Notes: a model not told the origin generated them from the letters alone. A stretch of DNA of 64,000 nucleotides from Gemmata palustris (GCF_017939745.1 NZ_JAGKQQ010000001.1:2604001-2668000), one strand, 5' to 3'; shown: positions 26,237-35,339, counted from the first letter of the stretch. Program-made: numbers and translations.

Positions 26237-26259
26237 GCGTTACGTCAGATCGCGACCGA

Positions 26260-28182
26260 TCAGTGGTTCAGCATGAACTCGTTCGTGTTGAGCAGCGCCC
26301 AGAACACGTCCTGGTAGAAGGTGACGTCGTCCGGCAACGCGCCCGGAACGGCCGTGATGCCGCTGGTGGACGGCTTCGGCGTCGTGCCCGTGCCCTTCGG
26401 TGCCGGGGCGCTGAGGTTGATCGTTGCCCGACCGTTGCGGACCTGTTCGAGCTTCGCGATCTCTTCGCGCGACGGGTGGCGGCTCACGGTCATCAGGAAC
26501 AGTTCGCCGTAGATGGCGCTCGGGGCGCCCCGGTGCTTCTTCACGACGTCAGCGACCACACCCTTATCCCGCGCGGTACCGACCTGATCGTTCAGATCCT
26601 TGCCGTTCATCAGCAGCAGCGCCTGAACCACGGTCCCGTTGAAGCTCAGTTCGTTGCCCTCGTCGTCACCGAAGTTGCGAACCAGCTTCCCGGTCCAACT
26701 GGCCTTCAGGGCCTTGTACTCGGCCTCTTTGAGCCGCCCCTCGGCGCGCGTGGCGAGCGAGAGCGAGTCGAACAGGACTTCCGGCGACATCGCCTTCAGC
26801 GGCATCCGGGCGAAGTACGGGTCGAAGTCGGAATGGGTCAGCGACTTTCCTCCGACCTTCTCCTTCCCGGTGACGTGGCTCAGTTGGTACACGTCGCTGG
26901 TGCAGAGCCACTCGAGCAGCTTCTTCGTGTCGTGGTTGTACTGTTTGAACTGTTCGCCGAGGTACGCGAGCAGTTCCGGGTGAACCACCTCGTTGTCGCT
27001 CTTGAAGTCGTCAACGGTCGCGTCCTTCTGCAGCCCGCGCCCGAACAGGTGGCCCCACAGCCGGTTCACGTAGGCCCGCTCGAAGTTGTCGTGCTGGGTC
27101 ACCCACTCGGCCAAGATCTGGCGCCGGGTTTTGGTACCCACCGGAGTCGAGACCAGGTTCTTCGAGGACTTTTCCTCCTTCTCAGCCTGTACGAGATCCT
27201 TGAGCATCACCGGATAACTGGCGCGGCGCTGACCGTCACGGCGCTCGTACAGCACCATGCCCTTCTTGTTCCAGTTCGGCATCTCGCGGAGTTCGACGAA
27301 GTTCTGCGCCTGCATAGCCTTCTTTTGCATGTTGTTCTGGAGCCCGACCTTTTCGGTCTGGCGGAAGAAGGCGTTCACGCCCCAGAAGTCGGCCTGCAAC
27401 CACTCCTTCGCCTGCGGGTGGTCGTGGCATTGGGTACACTGCGTCTGAATCCCGAGGAACAGCTTGGTGACGCGCGAGGTGACCGGTACGTTGTCGTACT
27501 TGCCGAACTCTTCGAGGTCGACGCGCTGGCCCTTCGCGTCGGCCTGGATCGCGTCGCCGAGGTGCCGGAACACGAAGTGGACCGCGCCGTTCTCGTTGCT
27601 CTTGCCGGTCGCGGTGACGAGGCCGGTTACGAACTCGCGGTACGGGGCGTTGTTGTCGAGTTGGTCCTCCAGCCACATCATGAGCTGTTCGCGGTAGATC
27701 GCGTCCACCCCGCTGCGGGTGAGCAGCCACACGGACCAGATTTCCGCGAAGTTGCGGGCGTAGGCCGCCGAGTAGTCGATCGGAACCTTCGCGAGCCCCG
27801 AGACCGCGGTCACGGCCTTGCCGTTCACCTTCGGGGTGAACTTCCTCTCGTTCAGCAACCGCTGCACGAGGCGCACGCGCTTGTTCGCGGCCCGGTCCTG
27901 CTCGAAGTCCAGGATCTCTTCGACGGTCGGGATGCGACCGACCAGATCGATGAACACCCGGCGCATGTACTCGTTATCGGTGGCCCGCTCGGCCGGCTTC
28001 TTGATGCCGGCGGCCTCCCAGTTCTTGGCGATCAGTTCGTTGATTTTCTGCGTCTGCGGCGAGATGCCGGCCGTTGGGGGAACCGTGGGGACGGGGGGAG
28101 GAGTGGGCTTCGGGTCGTCGGCGGCGGCCGATGTTTGAGCCGCAGCGCACAGGGCGCCGAGAAGGAGCAGAGAGCGGATCAT
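26260..28182 (-). CDS. DUF1549/DUF1553 protein with a c-type haem motif
   Basis: 640 residues with signal peptide MIRSLLLLGALCAAAQTSAA. The N-terminal DUF1549 part contains INELIAKNWEAAGIKKP, DNEYMRRVFIDLVGRIPTVEE and LQADFWGVNAFF; near residue 247 lies a CTQCH haem-c signature (CxxCH). The C-terminal DUF1553 part has VTQHDNFERAYVNRLWGHLFGRGL and LNTNEFMLNH at the end. Planctomycetes carry many such paralogues, usually beside DUF1501 genes and without a proven role. This copy has no DUF1501 neighbour. Periplasmic location is inferred. Confidence 0.92.
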   Translation of the reverse strand: MIRSLLLLGALCAAAQTSAAADDPKPTPPPVPTVPPTAGISPQTQKINELIAKNWEAAGIKKPAERATDNEYMRRVFIDLVGRIPTVEEILDFEQDRAANKRVRLVQRLLNERKFTPKVNGKAVTAVSGLAKVPIDYSAAYARNFAEIWSVWLLTRSGVDAIYREQLMMWLEDQLDNNAPYREFVTGLVTATGKSNENGAVHFVFRHLGDAIQADAKGQRVDLEEFGKYDNVPVTSRVTKLFLGIQTQCTQCHDHPQAKEWLQADFWGVNAFFRQTEKVGLQNNMQKKAMQAQNFVELREMPNWNKKGMVLYERRDGQRRASYPVMLKDLVQAEKEEKSSKNLVSTPVGTKTRRQILAEWVTQHDNFERAYVNRLWGHLFGRGLQKDATVDDFKSDNEVVHPELLAYLGEQFKQYNHDTKKLLEWLCTSDVYQLSHVTGKEKVGGKSLTHSDFDPYFARMPLKAMSPEVLFDSLSLATRAEGRLKEAEYKALKASWTGKLVRNFGDDEGNELSFNGTVVQALLLMNGKDLNDQVGTARDKGVVADVVKKHRGAPSAIYGELFLMTVSRHPSREEIAKLEQVRNGRATINLSAPAPKGTGTTPKPSTSGITAVPGALPDDVTFYQDVFWALLNTNEFMLNH

Positions 28183-28437
28183 CCGAGTTCCCCTTTGAGG
28201 GTTCGCCTGTCGTGAAAGCCGCCTCCGGCGCGGTCCGGGGCTGGTAAACTGTGTTTGGTGTGCGTTTTGGTAGTGTAGACCAGTGGCGCAGGGCCGGTCT
28301 AACGTTTTTCACTTTAAACCGGGCTTATCGCCCCACCATATTCGGACGCGGGGGGCGCCCACAGAGTTCCCAAACTTCCCCTTGTGCGTGCGTTTGAACC
28401 CCACGAAACCGCCCCGAGTTCCGTCTGGAGTCACGAA

Positions 28438-28809
28438 ATGCGGTTCCCGCTCAGAGAAATCGCCCAGTACATTCGCTCGGCGCCGACGGAAGAATTGCTC
28501 GACCGCGTCACGGTTTACCGCGAAGGGATGGAACCGGCCGCGCTCGATCTGATGGAAGGCGAACTGGACCGGCGCCGCGTCACCCGCGCCCAAATCGCGG
28601 ACTACGACGCCAAACAGCGAGCGACCGCGATCATGCTCCCGGACGGGACCGCCCAGCGGTGCGAGCGGTGCGACCGCCCCGCCGTCTATCAGCGTCGCGG
28701 CTGGCACAGAACTTACGGCTGGCTCCCGGTGTTCCGCCGCACGTTTTACTTTTGCTCGTTCCACCAACCCGCATCAAAGGCGAACCCCGAACCGGGCACT
28801 GAGTCTTGA
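28438..28809 (+). CDS. Small protein of unknown function with a Cys-rich C-terminus
   Basis: 123 residues from ATG 28438. Helical N-terminus (MRFPLREIAQYIRSAPTEEL) followed by EGELDRRRVTRAQIADYDAK. The C-terminal half carries CERCDRPAVYQRRGWH and YFCSFHQPA, a possible C-x2-C...C-x2-H zinc ribbon. Not recognised further. It ends 29 bp before the start chosen for the HNH gene (28839) and would overlap a TTG alternative start there (28806), so the two are probably co-transcribed. Confidence 0.65.
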   Translation: MRFPLREIAQYIRSAPTEELLDRVTVYREGMEPAALDLMEGELDRRRVTRAQIADYDAKQRATAIMLPDGTAQRCERCDRPAVYQRRGWHRTYGWLPVFRRTFYFCSFHQPASKANPEPGTES

Positions 28810-28838
28810 GAGAACACCTCTCACTCCCGGTGCTCCAG

Positions 28839-29171
28839 ATGTCGCAGCGGAAAAAGCAGATCCGGCAGAAGTTTCGCGACGCGGTGTTCCACCGGGACAA
28901 CTTTACTTGCCGCACGTGCGGGTTCTTTTCCGCGCCGGAATCCGCCGAGAATGAACTCGACGCGCACCACATCACGGACCGAAATGAGATGCCGAATGGG
29001 GGATATGTCGCTGAAAATGGCATCAGTTTGTGCGCGCCGTGCCACGAGAAAGCGGAAGCCTTTCACCGCGGCGAGCCGATTCCGCCGGGGTTCACGCCGG
29101 CGGATCTGTATGCACTGATTGGTTCGAGCGAGGACGAAGCGCGGGCCGCATCCGAGCGGCTCGGCGAATGA
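28839..29171 (+). CDS. HNH endonuclease family protein
   Basis: 110 residues from ATG 28839; a TTG at 28806, overlapping the upstream stop, is an alternative. HNH signature: first zinc pair CRTCGFF, then DAHHITDRNEMPNGGYVAENG (His-His, Asn) and the second pair CAPCHEKAEAFH. Basic N-terminus (MSQRKKQIRQKFRDAVFHRD). Stand-alone small HNH proteins may be nicking or restriction-like nucleases; no methylase, toxin or phage gene is next to it. Convergent with 29174-29419 with only 2 bp between. Confidence 0.85.
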   Translation: MSQRKKQIRQKFRDAVFHRDNFTCRTCGFFSAPESAENELDAHHITDRNEMPNGGYVAENGISLCAPCHEKAEAFHRGEPIPPGFTPADLYALIGSSEDEARAASERLGE

Positions 29172-29173
29172 CT

Positions 29174-29419
29174 TTACTTGGCAGCGACTTCCTTAGCCGC
29201 GGTCTCGGTCACTTCCGAGAACCGGACGTTGAGCTGCTCGCTGAGCCAGCTCTGAATGGCCGGCGTGTACGGGAACTTACCGCCCGTAATGAGCTTCTTC
29301 ATGCGGGCGTCGCGGTTGGCGCGTTCCTTCCGCTTGAGGTGCCCGTTGACGGTACGAGAAATCGCGCTCTTATCGCGAATCCGGTCGTACCGGATGCGGG
29401 TTGACATACGTTCGGCCAT
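29174..29419 (-). CDS. Small basic protein of unknown function
   Basis: 81 residues from ATG 29419, preceded by GGAG at 7 nt; an in-frame ATG at 29407 is possible. Strongly basic first half (STRIRYDRIRDKSAISRTV, HLKRKERANRDARMKKL) and a more ordinary tail (WLSEQLNVRFSEVTETAAK). The charge suggests nucleic-acid or ribosome binding; I cannot place the family. Confidence 0.65.
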   Translation of the reverse strand: MAERMSTRIRYDRIRDKSAISRTVNGHLKRKERANRDARMKKLITGGKFPYTPAIQSWLSEQLNVRFSEVTETAAKEVAAK

Positions 29420-29581
29420 GCTTCGACTCCACAATCGGTCGCGGGTATTTCAAGATTTATTACGATAGGGCGCGCGGTGCGAAGCGGGAAGGGCGAGCCG
29501 GTGCAAAGCCTTAACTCACTCTTCCCATTTCGCGAGAAGGCGACGAACGGGAGCCTTCCCCGTCACCCGATCACGTAGAGG

Positions 29582-30760
29582 TTAGCCCTTCGGTTCGGTT
29601 TCCGGCAGACTGATCGCGGGCGGGCGCACGCGGCGGGCCGGTTCATCCAGCGACCGCAAGAACGCCTCCAGGTCGGCCAAATCCTGCTTGTTTAACCCCA
29701 GGGGCTTCAGCAGTGCCGATTTGGTCGGGAAGTTCGGATCGTCCTTGTGTTTCTCGGTGCGGCGCAGGGTGGGCATCCCGGCGTTGTACATCCGCAGCAC
29801 CCCGTCCAGGTCGAAGAGCCCGTTGTGCATGTACGGCGCCGTTCGACCGATGTCGCGCAGTGACGGAGTTTTGAACGCCCCGACGTCCGCTTTCTCTTTC
29901 GTAACGCGGAACCGCCCTAGATCCTCGAACTCCCGGCCGTAGTAGCTCAGTCCGACGTTGTGGAACTTCCCGTCCGATAGGGTCGGCCCATTGTGGCAAT
30001 GCAGGCACCGGGCGTCCGTCCGAAACAGGTGCAGCCCCCGAACTTCGGAATCGGACAGCACCTCGCTCTTCCCTTTAAGGAAGGCATCGAACCGGCTGCG
30101 CCCGCCGACCACGGTCCGCTCGAAGCACGCGACCGCCTGCGCCACCCGATCCAGGGTGATCGCCTTCTCTCCGAACACCTTCTCGAACAGGACCGGGTAC
30201 CCGGCCACTTTTTCCAGGCGCCCGACAAGGGCCTTTTCATCCGCGCGCATCTCGTCCGGGTTGGCGAGTACCGCCTTCACCTGAGATTCCAGGGAATCGG
30301 ACCGCCCGTCCCAGAAGTACGCCTTTCCGAACGCGGCATTGGTAATGGCCGGGGCGTTCCGCTTGAGCGGTTTGCGGTCGTGACCGAACGAGGTCGTTCG
30401 TCCGTCCGCCCACGCAAGGTCCGGGTCGTGGCAACTGGCACAGGCCGCCTGACGGGTGCCCGACAACCGGCCGTCGAAGAACAGCGCCCGACCGAGCTCT
30501 TCCTTGTCCTTGGAGTGCGGGTTGTCCTTCGGGTGGACCGGAGCTGAGAGCAGTCCGAGTTCCCGGTGTTCGGCGCCGGGGTCGAGGGTCGGTTTCGGCC
30601 ACTCCGCGGGCGCCTTGGTGTACGCGACGCGGAGTTCGGTCGCGCGTGCCTTCGCTTGCTCCGCGGTCGGCTCCGGCCGGGGCGGGAGCCTTGCGGGAGC
30701 GGGGTCTTGGCAAAGCGCGATCCCGGCTGACAGAAGGACAAGAACCACACCGACGCGCAT
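29582..30760 (-). CDS. Di-haem cytochrome c peroxidase (CcpA/MauG family)
   Basis: 392 residues from ATG 30760. Signal peptide [17 protein letters not shown]. Two haem-c sites: CASCH (107-111) and CLHCH (252-256), with typical surrounding text (LGRALFFDGRLSGTRQAACAS; FKTPSLRDIGRTAPYMHNGLF). The family reduces H2O2 or performs MauG-like oxidations in the periplasm, using electrons from small cytochromes. Its ATG overlaps the stop of the upstream prepilin-like gene as TGATG, so translation is likely coupled. The C-terminal text LGLNKQDLADLEAFLRSLD is typical of planctomycete members. Confidence 0.92.
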   Translation of the reverse strand: MRVGVVLVLLSAGIALCQDPAPARLPPRPEPTAEQAKARATELRVAYTKAPAEWPKPTLDPGAEHRELGLLSAPVHPKDNPHSKDKEELGRALFFDGRLSGTRQAACASCHDPDLAWADGRTTSFGHDRKPLKRNAPAITNAAFGKAYFWDGRSDSLESQVKAVLANPDEMRADEKALVGRLEKVAGYPVLFEKVFGEKAITLDRVAQAVACFERTVVGGRSRFDAFLKGKSEVLSDSEVRGLHLFRTDARCLHCHNGPTLSDGKFHNVGLSYYGREFEDLGRFRVTKEKADVGAFKTPSLRDIGRTAPYMHNGLFDLDGVLRMYNAGMPTLRRTEKHKDDPNFPTKSALLKPLGLNKQDLADLEAFLRSLDEPARRVRPPAISLPETEPKG

Positions 30761-31695
30761 CAATAGTCCCCTGAAACCACTTCCCCGCCTTCGCGAGTGA
30801 GGAGTGCGGCGATCACCTCGGGCCGGATCGATTGGTTGATGGATCGAACCGACCCGTCGGCGAACAGCACATTCGCCGCACTGGGATGGAAAGCATAGAT
30901 CCCGTTATTGTTATTGCAGTTTACGAAACAACTCCCGTCCCCCACCCCACTCGCATCGAACCCATTGATTACAAACATATTCGGCACCGCCCAGCCACAG
31001 TTCGCGGCCGTCGGGGTCGTTGCCGCGTCGAGTTTCCCGGCCTTCCAAAATTGCGGGCGCCCGGCCGCTTCGACCAGCACGATCGAGTTCGAGGTGCCGT
31101 CGAGGACGGCCGTTACCCTCACGTACTGATTGGTGTCGGACCCAATTACCCCGTCGGTATTCGCCGGCGCGGTTCCGGGGATGAACCCCTTCCCCGCGCT
31201 CCCGTTTGCTCGGGTCACGTAGAAGAGACTGCTCGGGCCGTAGTGACCGCCGTAATCGGAGGCCGCGGTCGGGTACTTGACCCCGCTCTCGTCGGCCGAG
31301 TTCGTCTGCCCGGTGCGGTCCGCCGGGGCCGACGGGCACACCATGATCTTGATCGGCGTGGCCAACACGCCCTTGTTCGTCGAGTGGTTGTACTTCTGGT
31401 CGAACCGGTACAGGCTGCGGACGTTGTCTTGCTCGATGTACGGTAGAAGTTGCACGCCCCAGTAACTGAGAACCCCGTTAATGCTCTGTTTGGCGCACGG
31501 GAAGCCGCCCTGAGCGGACTCGAAGTTGTGGAACGCGAGTCCAAGTTGTTTGAGGTTGTTTTGGCACTTCATCCGGGCCGCGGCTTCGCGGACCTTTTGC
31601 ACCGCGGGGAGCAGCAGTCCGATGAGGATCGCGATGATCGCAATTACCACCAGTAACTCAATGAGCGTAAAACCGCGTCGGCGCGTGCGGCGCAT
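30760..31695 (-). CDS. DUF1559 prepilin-like protein
   Basis: 311 residues from ATG 31695. Type IV prepilin/pseudopilin leader [20 protein letters not shown] (cleavage before Phe, Glu at mature position 5), then [28 protein letters not shown], the DUF1559 hallmark. The C-terminus has the H-x9-DG motif ([17 protein letters not shown]). Such proteins are very abundant in planctomycetes; they may form surface fibres or secretion pseudopili. Start at 31695 keeps the leader near the N-terminus; the longer frame to 31758 is rejected. Followed by a translationally coupled peroxidase. Confidence 0.93.
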   Translation of the reverse strand: MRRTRRRGFTLIELLVVIAIIAILIGLLLPAVQKVREAAARMKCQNNLKQLGLAFHNFESAQGGFPCAKQSINGVLSYWGVQLLPYIEQDNVRSLYRFDQKYNHSTNKGVLATPIKIMVCPSAPADRTGQTNSADESGVKYPTAASDYGGHYGPSSLFYVTRANGSAGKGFIPGTAPANTDGVIGSDTNQYVRVTAVLDGTSNSIVLVEAAGRPQFWKAGKLDAATTPTAANCGWAVPNMFVINGFDASGVGDGSCFVNCNNNNGIYAFHPSAANVLFADGSVRSINQSIRPEVIAALLTREGGEVVSGDY

Positions 31696-32340
31696 GAACG
31701 TCTCCGGGTATTGGCGGCCGAAAGCTTGACGCGCGAGAGGTGAGCAGCAGAGCCGCATCCCGAACAGTGGCGGTACAATCTCGGCGGGGCGGGAGCAGAT
31801 TGAGATTGAATCTCATCTATTACGATTACGTTAGAGCCTTTCGGAGTTGAGTCAAGGGAACAAGGTGGCTCCAATCCGTGTGCCTCACTCGGGCCTGACT
31901 AACAATTGCTAACATTTTGGGGCCGTGGGAGTGGCCAAGACGAGCAAGAACACATCAACTCCTGATATCGTAATCACTTGGGCATTACGCTCCTCCACAC
32001 GCCTCTCTGAAACGGCTAACAATTGCCAATATCCTGCCGCCCGGACCACAACAATTGAGCCGCCACCACGAGGAAACGAATACGGTAAGTTCTGCGGCAG
32101 CATGCAAACTGCACTTCAGTCCACTTGCTGTTGAATGATATCGCAGTGAACACAAGAATACAAACGTTTTGAACCCCTTCTACCGCAACGGTTCACTGCA
32201 CGCGCACGAGCAATTCAGTTCACTCCCGAAGCGGAAAACGTTACTGCTCAAAATACCCGAGTGCCCCGCACGTTCCCGGTTGCACCGACTGGCCCGAGCG
32301 AATACACGATTCACTATTCCCACGCCGGAGACCCCGCACC
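31696..32340. other. Long AT-richer intergenic region
   Basis: 645 bp between the divergent prepilin and ftr genes, with lower GC than the rest. No supported gene. It holds GTTAGC motif copy 2 (31892-31924) and a partial one (GGCTAACAATTGCCAATA, about 32019-32036). Confidence 0.5.
31892..31924 (-). repeat. GTTAGC double motif, copy 2
   Basis: Reverse complement reads TGTTAGCAATTGTTAGTC inside GGCC-bounded ends. It lies 197 bp upstream of, and in the same orientation as, the prepilin-like gene starting at 31695. Confidence 0.6.
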
Positions 32341-33246
32341 TTGTTGACGCTCAACTCCGTCGCCATCGAAGACACGTTCGCCGAAGCGTTCCCCATGACG
32401 GCCACCCGCGTGCTGGTCACGGCGGAAACGATCGGTTGGGCGCGCGTCGCCGGCCAGACCGCGACCGGGTACGCCGCGAGCGTGATCGGCTGCGACGCCG
32501 AAGCCGGGATCGAGCGCGAGCTGTCCGCGAGCGAAACGCCGGACGGACGGCCCGGCGTTTCGCTGCTGTTCTTCGGCTTCAGCCGCGACGCTCTGCAGAA
32601 GGCCGTGGTGAACCGCGTCGCACAGTGCGTACTCACGTGCGCAACGACCGCGTGCTTTAACGGACTGGTGGGCGACCCGGGCAAAACGATCCGCGTGGGC
32701 GGAACGCTGCGCTACTTCGGCGACGGGCGGCAAATCAGCAAACTGCTAGACGGGAAACGCTACTGGCGCATGCCGACAATGGACGGCGAGTTCCTGTGCG
32801 AAGATGTGTTCGGCACGGTGAAGGGCGTCGGCGGCGGGAACTTCCTCATTCTCGGTGAAACACAGGCACAAACACTCGCGGCCGCGGAAGCTGCAGTTAC
32901 TGCGATCCGCCAATTGCCCGGTGTGATTCTGCCCTTTCCAGGTGGAATCGTGCGCTCAGGGAGCAAGGTCGGGAGCAAGTACAAGGGATTAAAAGCGAGC
33001 ACCAACGACGCCTACTGTCCCACGCTCCGCGGGGCGGTCGCGTCCGCGCTGCCCGAGGGCGTGAACGCGGTGTACGAACTCGTCTTCGACGGTTTGGATC
33101 TCGCTACGGTCGAGCGCGCGACGTGGGAAGGGATGCTGGCCGCCACCCGGTGTCCCGGGGTGAAACAGATCACCGCGGGCAACTACGGGGGGAAGCTCGG
33201 GCCGCACCACATTTACCTGTCAAAGCTCTTTCAAGGCAACAAGTGA
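32341..33246 (+). CDS. fhcD: Formylmethanofuran-tetrahydromethanopterin formyltransferase
   Basis: 301 residues from a TTG at 32341 (no in-frame ATG; GGAG 10 nt upstream). Family text is unmistakable: VAIEDTFAEAFPMTATRVLVTA, SVIGCDAEAGIE, ETPDGRPGVS, FPGGIVRSGSKVGSKYKGL, GNYGGKLGPHH. The enzyme moves a formyl group between methanofuran and tetrahydromethanopterin in C1 transfer. In bacteria it is the FhcD subunit of the formyltransferase/hydrolase complex used for formaldehyde oxidation. The partner genes (fhcA/B/C, mch, mtd, fae) are not in this window, so the gene is isolated here. Known in planctomycetes and methylotrophic proteobacteria. Confidence 0.92.
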   Translation: MLTLNSVAIEDTFAEAFPMTATRVLVTAETIGWARVAGQTATGYAASVIGCDAEAGIERELSASETPDGRPGVSLLFFGFSRDALQKAVVNRVAQCVLTCATTACFNGLVGDPGKTIRVGGTLRYFGDGRQISKLLDGKRYWRMPTMDGEFLCEDVFGTVKGVGGGNFLILGETQAQTLAAAEAAVTAIRQLPGVILPFPGGIVRSGSKVGSKYKGLKASTNDAYCPTLRGAVASALPEGVNAVYELVFDGLDLATVERATWEGMLAATRCPGVKQITAGNYGGKLGPHHIYLSKLFQGNK

Positions 33247-33280
33247 TTTATTGCGCGTGAACCGCACGGCTCTGCGCGGG

Positions 33281-33853
33281 CTACTTCTCCGCATCTCCCG
33301 GTAACAATGTTTGGGGGCGCTTGGTGAGCCTCCCCTTCCCTCCCTCGTAGGTCACCACCCACGCGCGGTCGAACACCGAATCCTTCCACTTGTCTGGAAC
33401 GTCTCCTACTTTGAGACTCCCCGCCAGTTCCGGGATATTTCCGTGGTGCCAGCAGATCAGCACCGTCTTGCCTTCGTATTTCGGGTTCGACAGCATTTCC
33501 GTGGCAAGTTTGGCGTAGTCGTCGTTGGCATACCGGGAATCGATGTCGAGTTTCAATTTCTTCGCGAGCGGCGCAACCGTTTCAACCGGGCGGTCACTGC
33601 GCTTGGACGCTTTCGTCGCGAAGATGAAGTCCGGCGTCGGGAGCGGGTCGGGACGGGTGTCCGATTTCTGAAACAGTTCGGCGAGCGCCTCAGCGCGCCT
33701 CTTCCCCGTCGCGCTCAGGTCGCGCGCGTTCTCGTCGTCCGGCTTCTCCGCGTGTCGGATGATGATGACCCGCGCCGGATAGACCGGCTTCGCACCCGCG
33801 CAACCCGGAACTGCAATACATGCAGCAACGAAGGCGACGAATCGGATGAGCAT
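33281..33853 (-). CDS. Histidine phosphatase (SixA/phosphoglycerate-mutase-like), exported
   Basis: 190 residues. Hydrophobic leader ending in a lipobox-like VPGCAG, so probably a lipoprotein. The branch-1 histidine phosphatase motif is RVIIIRHAEKPDD (RHxE in place of RHG), followed by LSATGKRRAEALAEL and a second catalytic His in LICWHHGNIPEL. This variant group includes SixA-like and esterase-like phosphatases. The substrate is unknown. Convergent with ftr (34 bp between stops). Confidence 0.85.
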   Translation of the reverse strand: MLIRFVAFVAACIAVPGCAGAKPVYPARVIIIRHAEKPDDENARDLSATGKRRAEALAELFQKSDTRPDPLPTPDFIFATKASKRSDRPVETVAPLAKKLKLDIDSRYANDDYAKLATEMLSNPKYEGKTVLICWHHGNIPELAGSLKVGDVPDKWKDSVFDRAWVVTYEGGKGRLTKRPQTLLPGDAEK

Positions 33854-33912
33854 AGCCGTCCCCCCAACCGTGTAGCCAGTTTAACAGAAGCGGCGGAACA
33901 ATAATGACGATC

Positions 33913-33941
33913 GCACGTTCCTCGATCGCGCAGGAACGTGC
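33913..33941. repeat. Inverted repeat downstream of the DUF2171 gene
   Basis: 10-bp arms GCACGTTCCT / AGGAACGTGC around a 9-nt loop, next to the larger hairpin 33952-33983. It lies between two minus-strand genes. Confidence 0.5.
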
Positions 33942-33951
33942 CCAACGCGAA

Positions 33952-33983
33952 CGGCCCGGCGCGATTGGTGTCGCGCCGGGCCG
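33952..33983 (-). terminator. Terminator-like hairpin after the DUF2171 gene
   Basis: 13-bp perfect stem (CGGCCCGGCGCGA / TCGCGCCGGGCCG) with a TTGGTG loop, 26 nt past the stop at 34009. No strong T-tract. Confidence 0.65.
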
Positions 33984-34008
33984 CCGGTGTTTGAACTTGG
34001 CTCGCACA

Positions 34009-34383
34009 TTAACCACAAAGCCCACAGGTCGAGGCATCCGTGGTGGCCCACTTCATCGCCTCTTCTGAGTTCTTGTTGAGGTGAACGTGTCGGTCCACGT
34101 GATCGACCATTGAGGTCGGTAGAAAGTGGTGCTGACCGTCGGAACAACTGTCCTTCGTCAACTTGATCGCGCCGCCCTCGACCTTGTCTACGACACCGAC
34201 CTTCTTGCCACACGACGCGATCACGTCCATGTGTTGGCGGATGCCCTCGATGCCGGCGTCCGACCCTTCGGCGCGGCCCGGACCCACGCCCGTCTTCTCC
34301 TTCACCCAGTCGGCCGCGTTGCCGACGTTCTCGGCGATCCGGTTCCCGACTTCTTGCAGTTTCTCTTGGGTGCTATTGGCCAT
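34009..34383 (-). CDS. DUF2171 domain protein
   Basis: 124 residues from ATG 34383, with AAGGAGA 7 nt upstream. N-terminal amphipathic part (STQEKLQEVGNRIAENVGNA) is followed by the DUF2171 (PRC-barrel-related) domain: IRQHMDVIASCGKKVGVVD, GAIKLTKDSCSDGQHHFLP, TSMVDHVDRHVHLNK. It ends DASTCGLCG, a Cys pair that may bind metal. Function not established; PRC-like barrels often bind RNA or act in stress responses. Confidence 0.8.
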   Translation of the reverse strand: MANSTQEKLQEVGNRIAENVGNAADWVKEKTGVGPGRAEGSDAGIEGIRQHMDVIASCGKKVGVVDKVEGGAIKLTKDSCSDGQHHFLPTSMVDHVDRHVHLNKNSEEAMKWATTDASTCGLCG

Positions 34384-34798
34384 GACGGGTTCTCCTTCAT
34401 GAATGTTAACGGCATTGACTGCCGAGTTCGCGGCTGTAAGTGCCCCGCGAGTGGACTCGTGAAAGTGCAATCGACGTGCCGCCGGGAGGTGCGGAGAAAG
34501 CTCCACGTGAATTCTTGGGGTCCAGTAGTTCGCCGATCGCCTTTAACGATCTCACGGACGGCGTGGAGCACGAAATGCACCCTGAAACGGGTTCCAACGC
34601 CAATGAGCGCCCCTGAGTTCCCCGTGCACCACCGAGTCGCTCACTGCAGGCGAGCCGAATTCAATCGGCTGACACCGGGAAGAATTGATATTTTTGCAAT
34701 TATAATATTAAATTTCCGCCGATGTATATCATGTCAGTGCCCGGATGTCGGGATCTCCCGAGGGGCACAGGGAACGGAATCCATTGCGGAGCGCATTC
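34384..34798. other. Intergenic region with an AT-rich promoter-like patch
   Basis: 415 bp between divergent genes. The stretch 34681-34715 (TTGATATTTTTGCAATTATA...) is far more AT-rich than its surroundings and contains TTGATA (34685) and TATAAT (34701), though their spacing is only 10 nt. It is probably the promoter region for the small gene at 34799. Confidence 0.45.
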
Positions 34799-35059
34799 AT
34801 GCGACGGAACGTGCTGGTGGCAAGTCTGACGGCGTGCGGGTTGGTAACGGCGTGTTCCGCTCCCGTGTTCGCGACGCAGTCAACACCGGTGCGGGCCGCG
34901 GTGTTCGTGGACCGGGCCGATGCGACCCGGCCGATGGACGGTGAGGTCTGGTTCTGGAACGGGACGGTTGATCGCCTCACGATCCCGCTCGGACCGACCC
35001 GCCTCGATCCCCGGCCGGGCGGACCGTGCGGGATGATCGGAGCACGAAGTTATGACTAA
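34799..35059 (+). CDS. Small exported protein or lipoprotein of unknown function
   Basis: 86 residues from ATG 34799. The leader MRRNVLVASLTACGLVTACS has a Cys in a lipobox-like position (LVTAC), then APVFATQSTPVRAAVFVDRA. The mature part is short (DGEVWFWNGTVDRLTIPLG). Not recognised. Its stop overlaps the start of the next gene by 8 nt, so the two are coupled. Confidence 0.6.
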   Translation: MRRNVLVASLTACGLVTACSAPVFATQSTPVRAAVFVDRADATRPMDGEVWFWNGTVDRLTIPLGPTRLDPRPGGPCGMIGARSYD

Positions 35060-35339
35060 CGAGATTCCCCGGAAGCGCTCGAGTGGTCGCTCCCACGAGC
35101 AGATCACGAAAGAGGTGGGCGCGCTCGAGCAGGTGGCGACAGAACTGGAGCACATCCCCCGGTGGCCCGGCGCGTATCAAGGACAGTTGCGGGCGATCTA
35201 CCAAATGCTCCGCGAAAACGATCTCGGTGAAAAGAGAGCGGGCGGCGCGAACCAGATTCTGCACCGCTGCATCGCGATCATCTGGCGGGACGTCCCGGGC
35301 GCCCCAATCAGCTACGACCGCGCGTTCTTCGACAGCTAA
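35052..35339 (+). CDS. Small soluble protein of unknown function
   Basis: 95 residues. ATG 35052 overlaps the preceding gene (ATGACTAA). Composition: basic start (MTNEIPRKRSSGRSHEQITK), then a helical body LEQVATELEHIPRWPGAYQG and LHRCIAIIWRDVPGAPIS. Not recognised. The overlap argues for a real, co-translated gene. Confidence 0.6.
   Translation: MTNEIPRKRSSGRSHEQITKEVGALEQVATELEHIPRWPGAYQGQLRAIYQMLRENDLGEKRAGGANQILHRCIAIIWRDVPGAPISYDRAFFDS

Noticed and set aside
26263-28215. 650-residue plus-strand frame
   Set aside because: Antisense to the DUF1549 protein, which has clear family motifs and a haem site.
28839-29171. HNH gene as part of a restriction or phage defence system
   Set aside because: No methylase, helicase, toxin or phage gene is adjacent; only a small Cys-rich protein precedes it.
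34685-34706. Canonical sigma-70 promoter
   Set aside because: TTGATA and TATAAT are present but only 10 nt apart, too close for a normal -35/-10 pair; kept only as an AT-rich patch.
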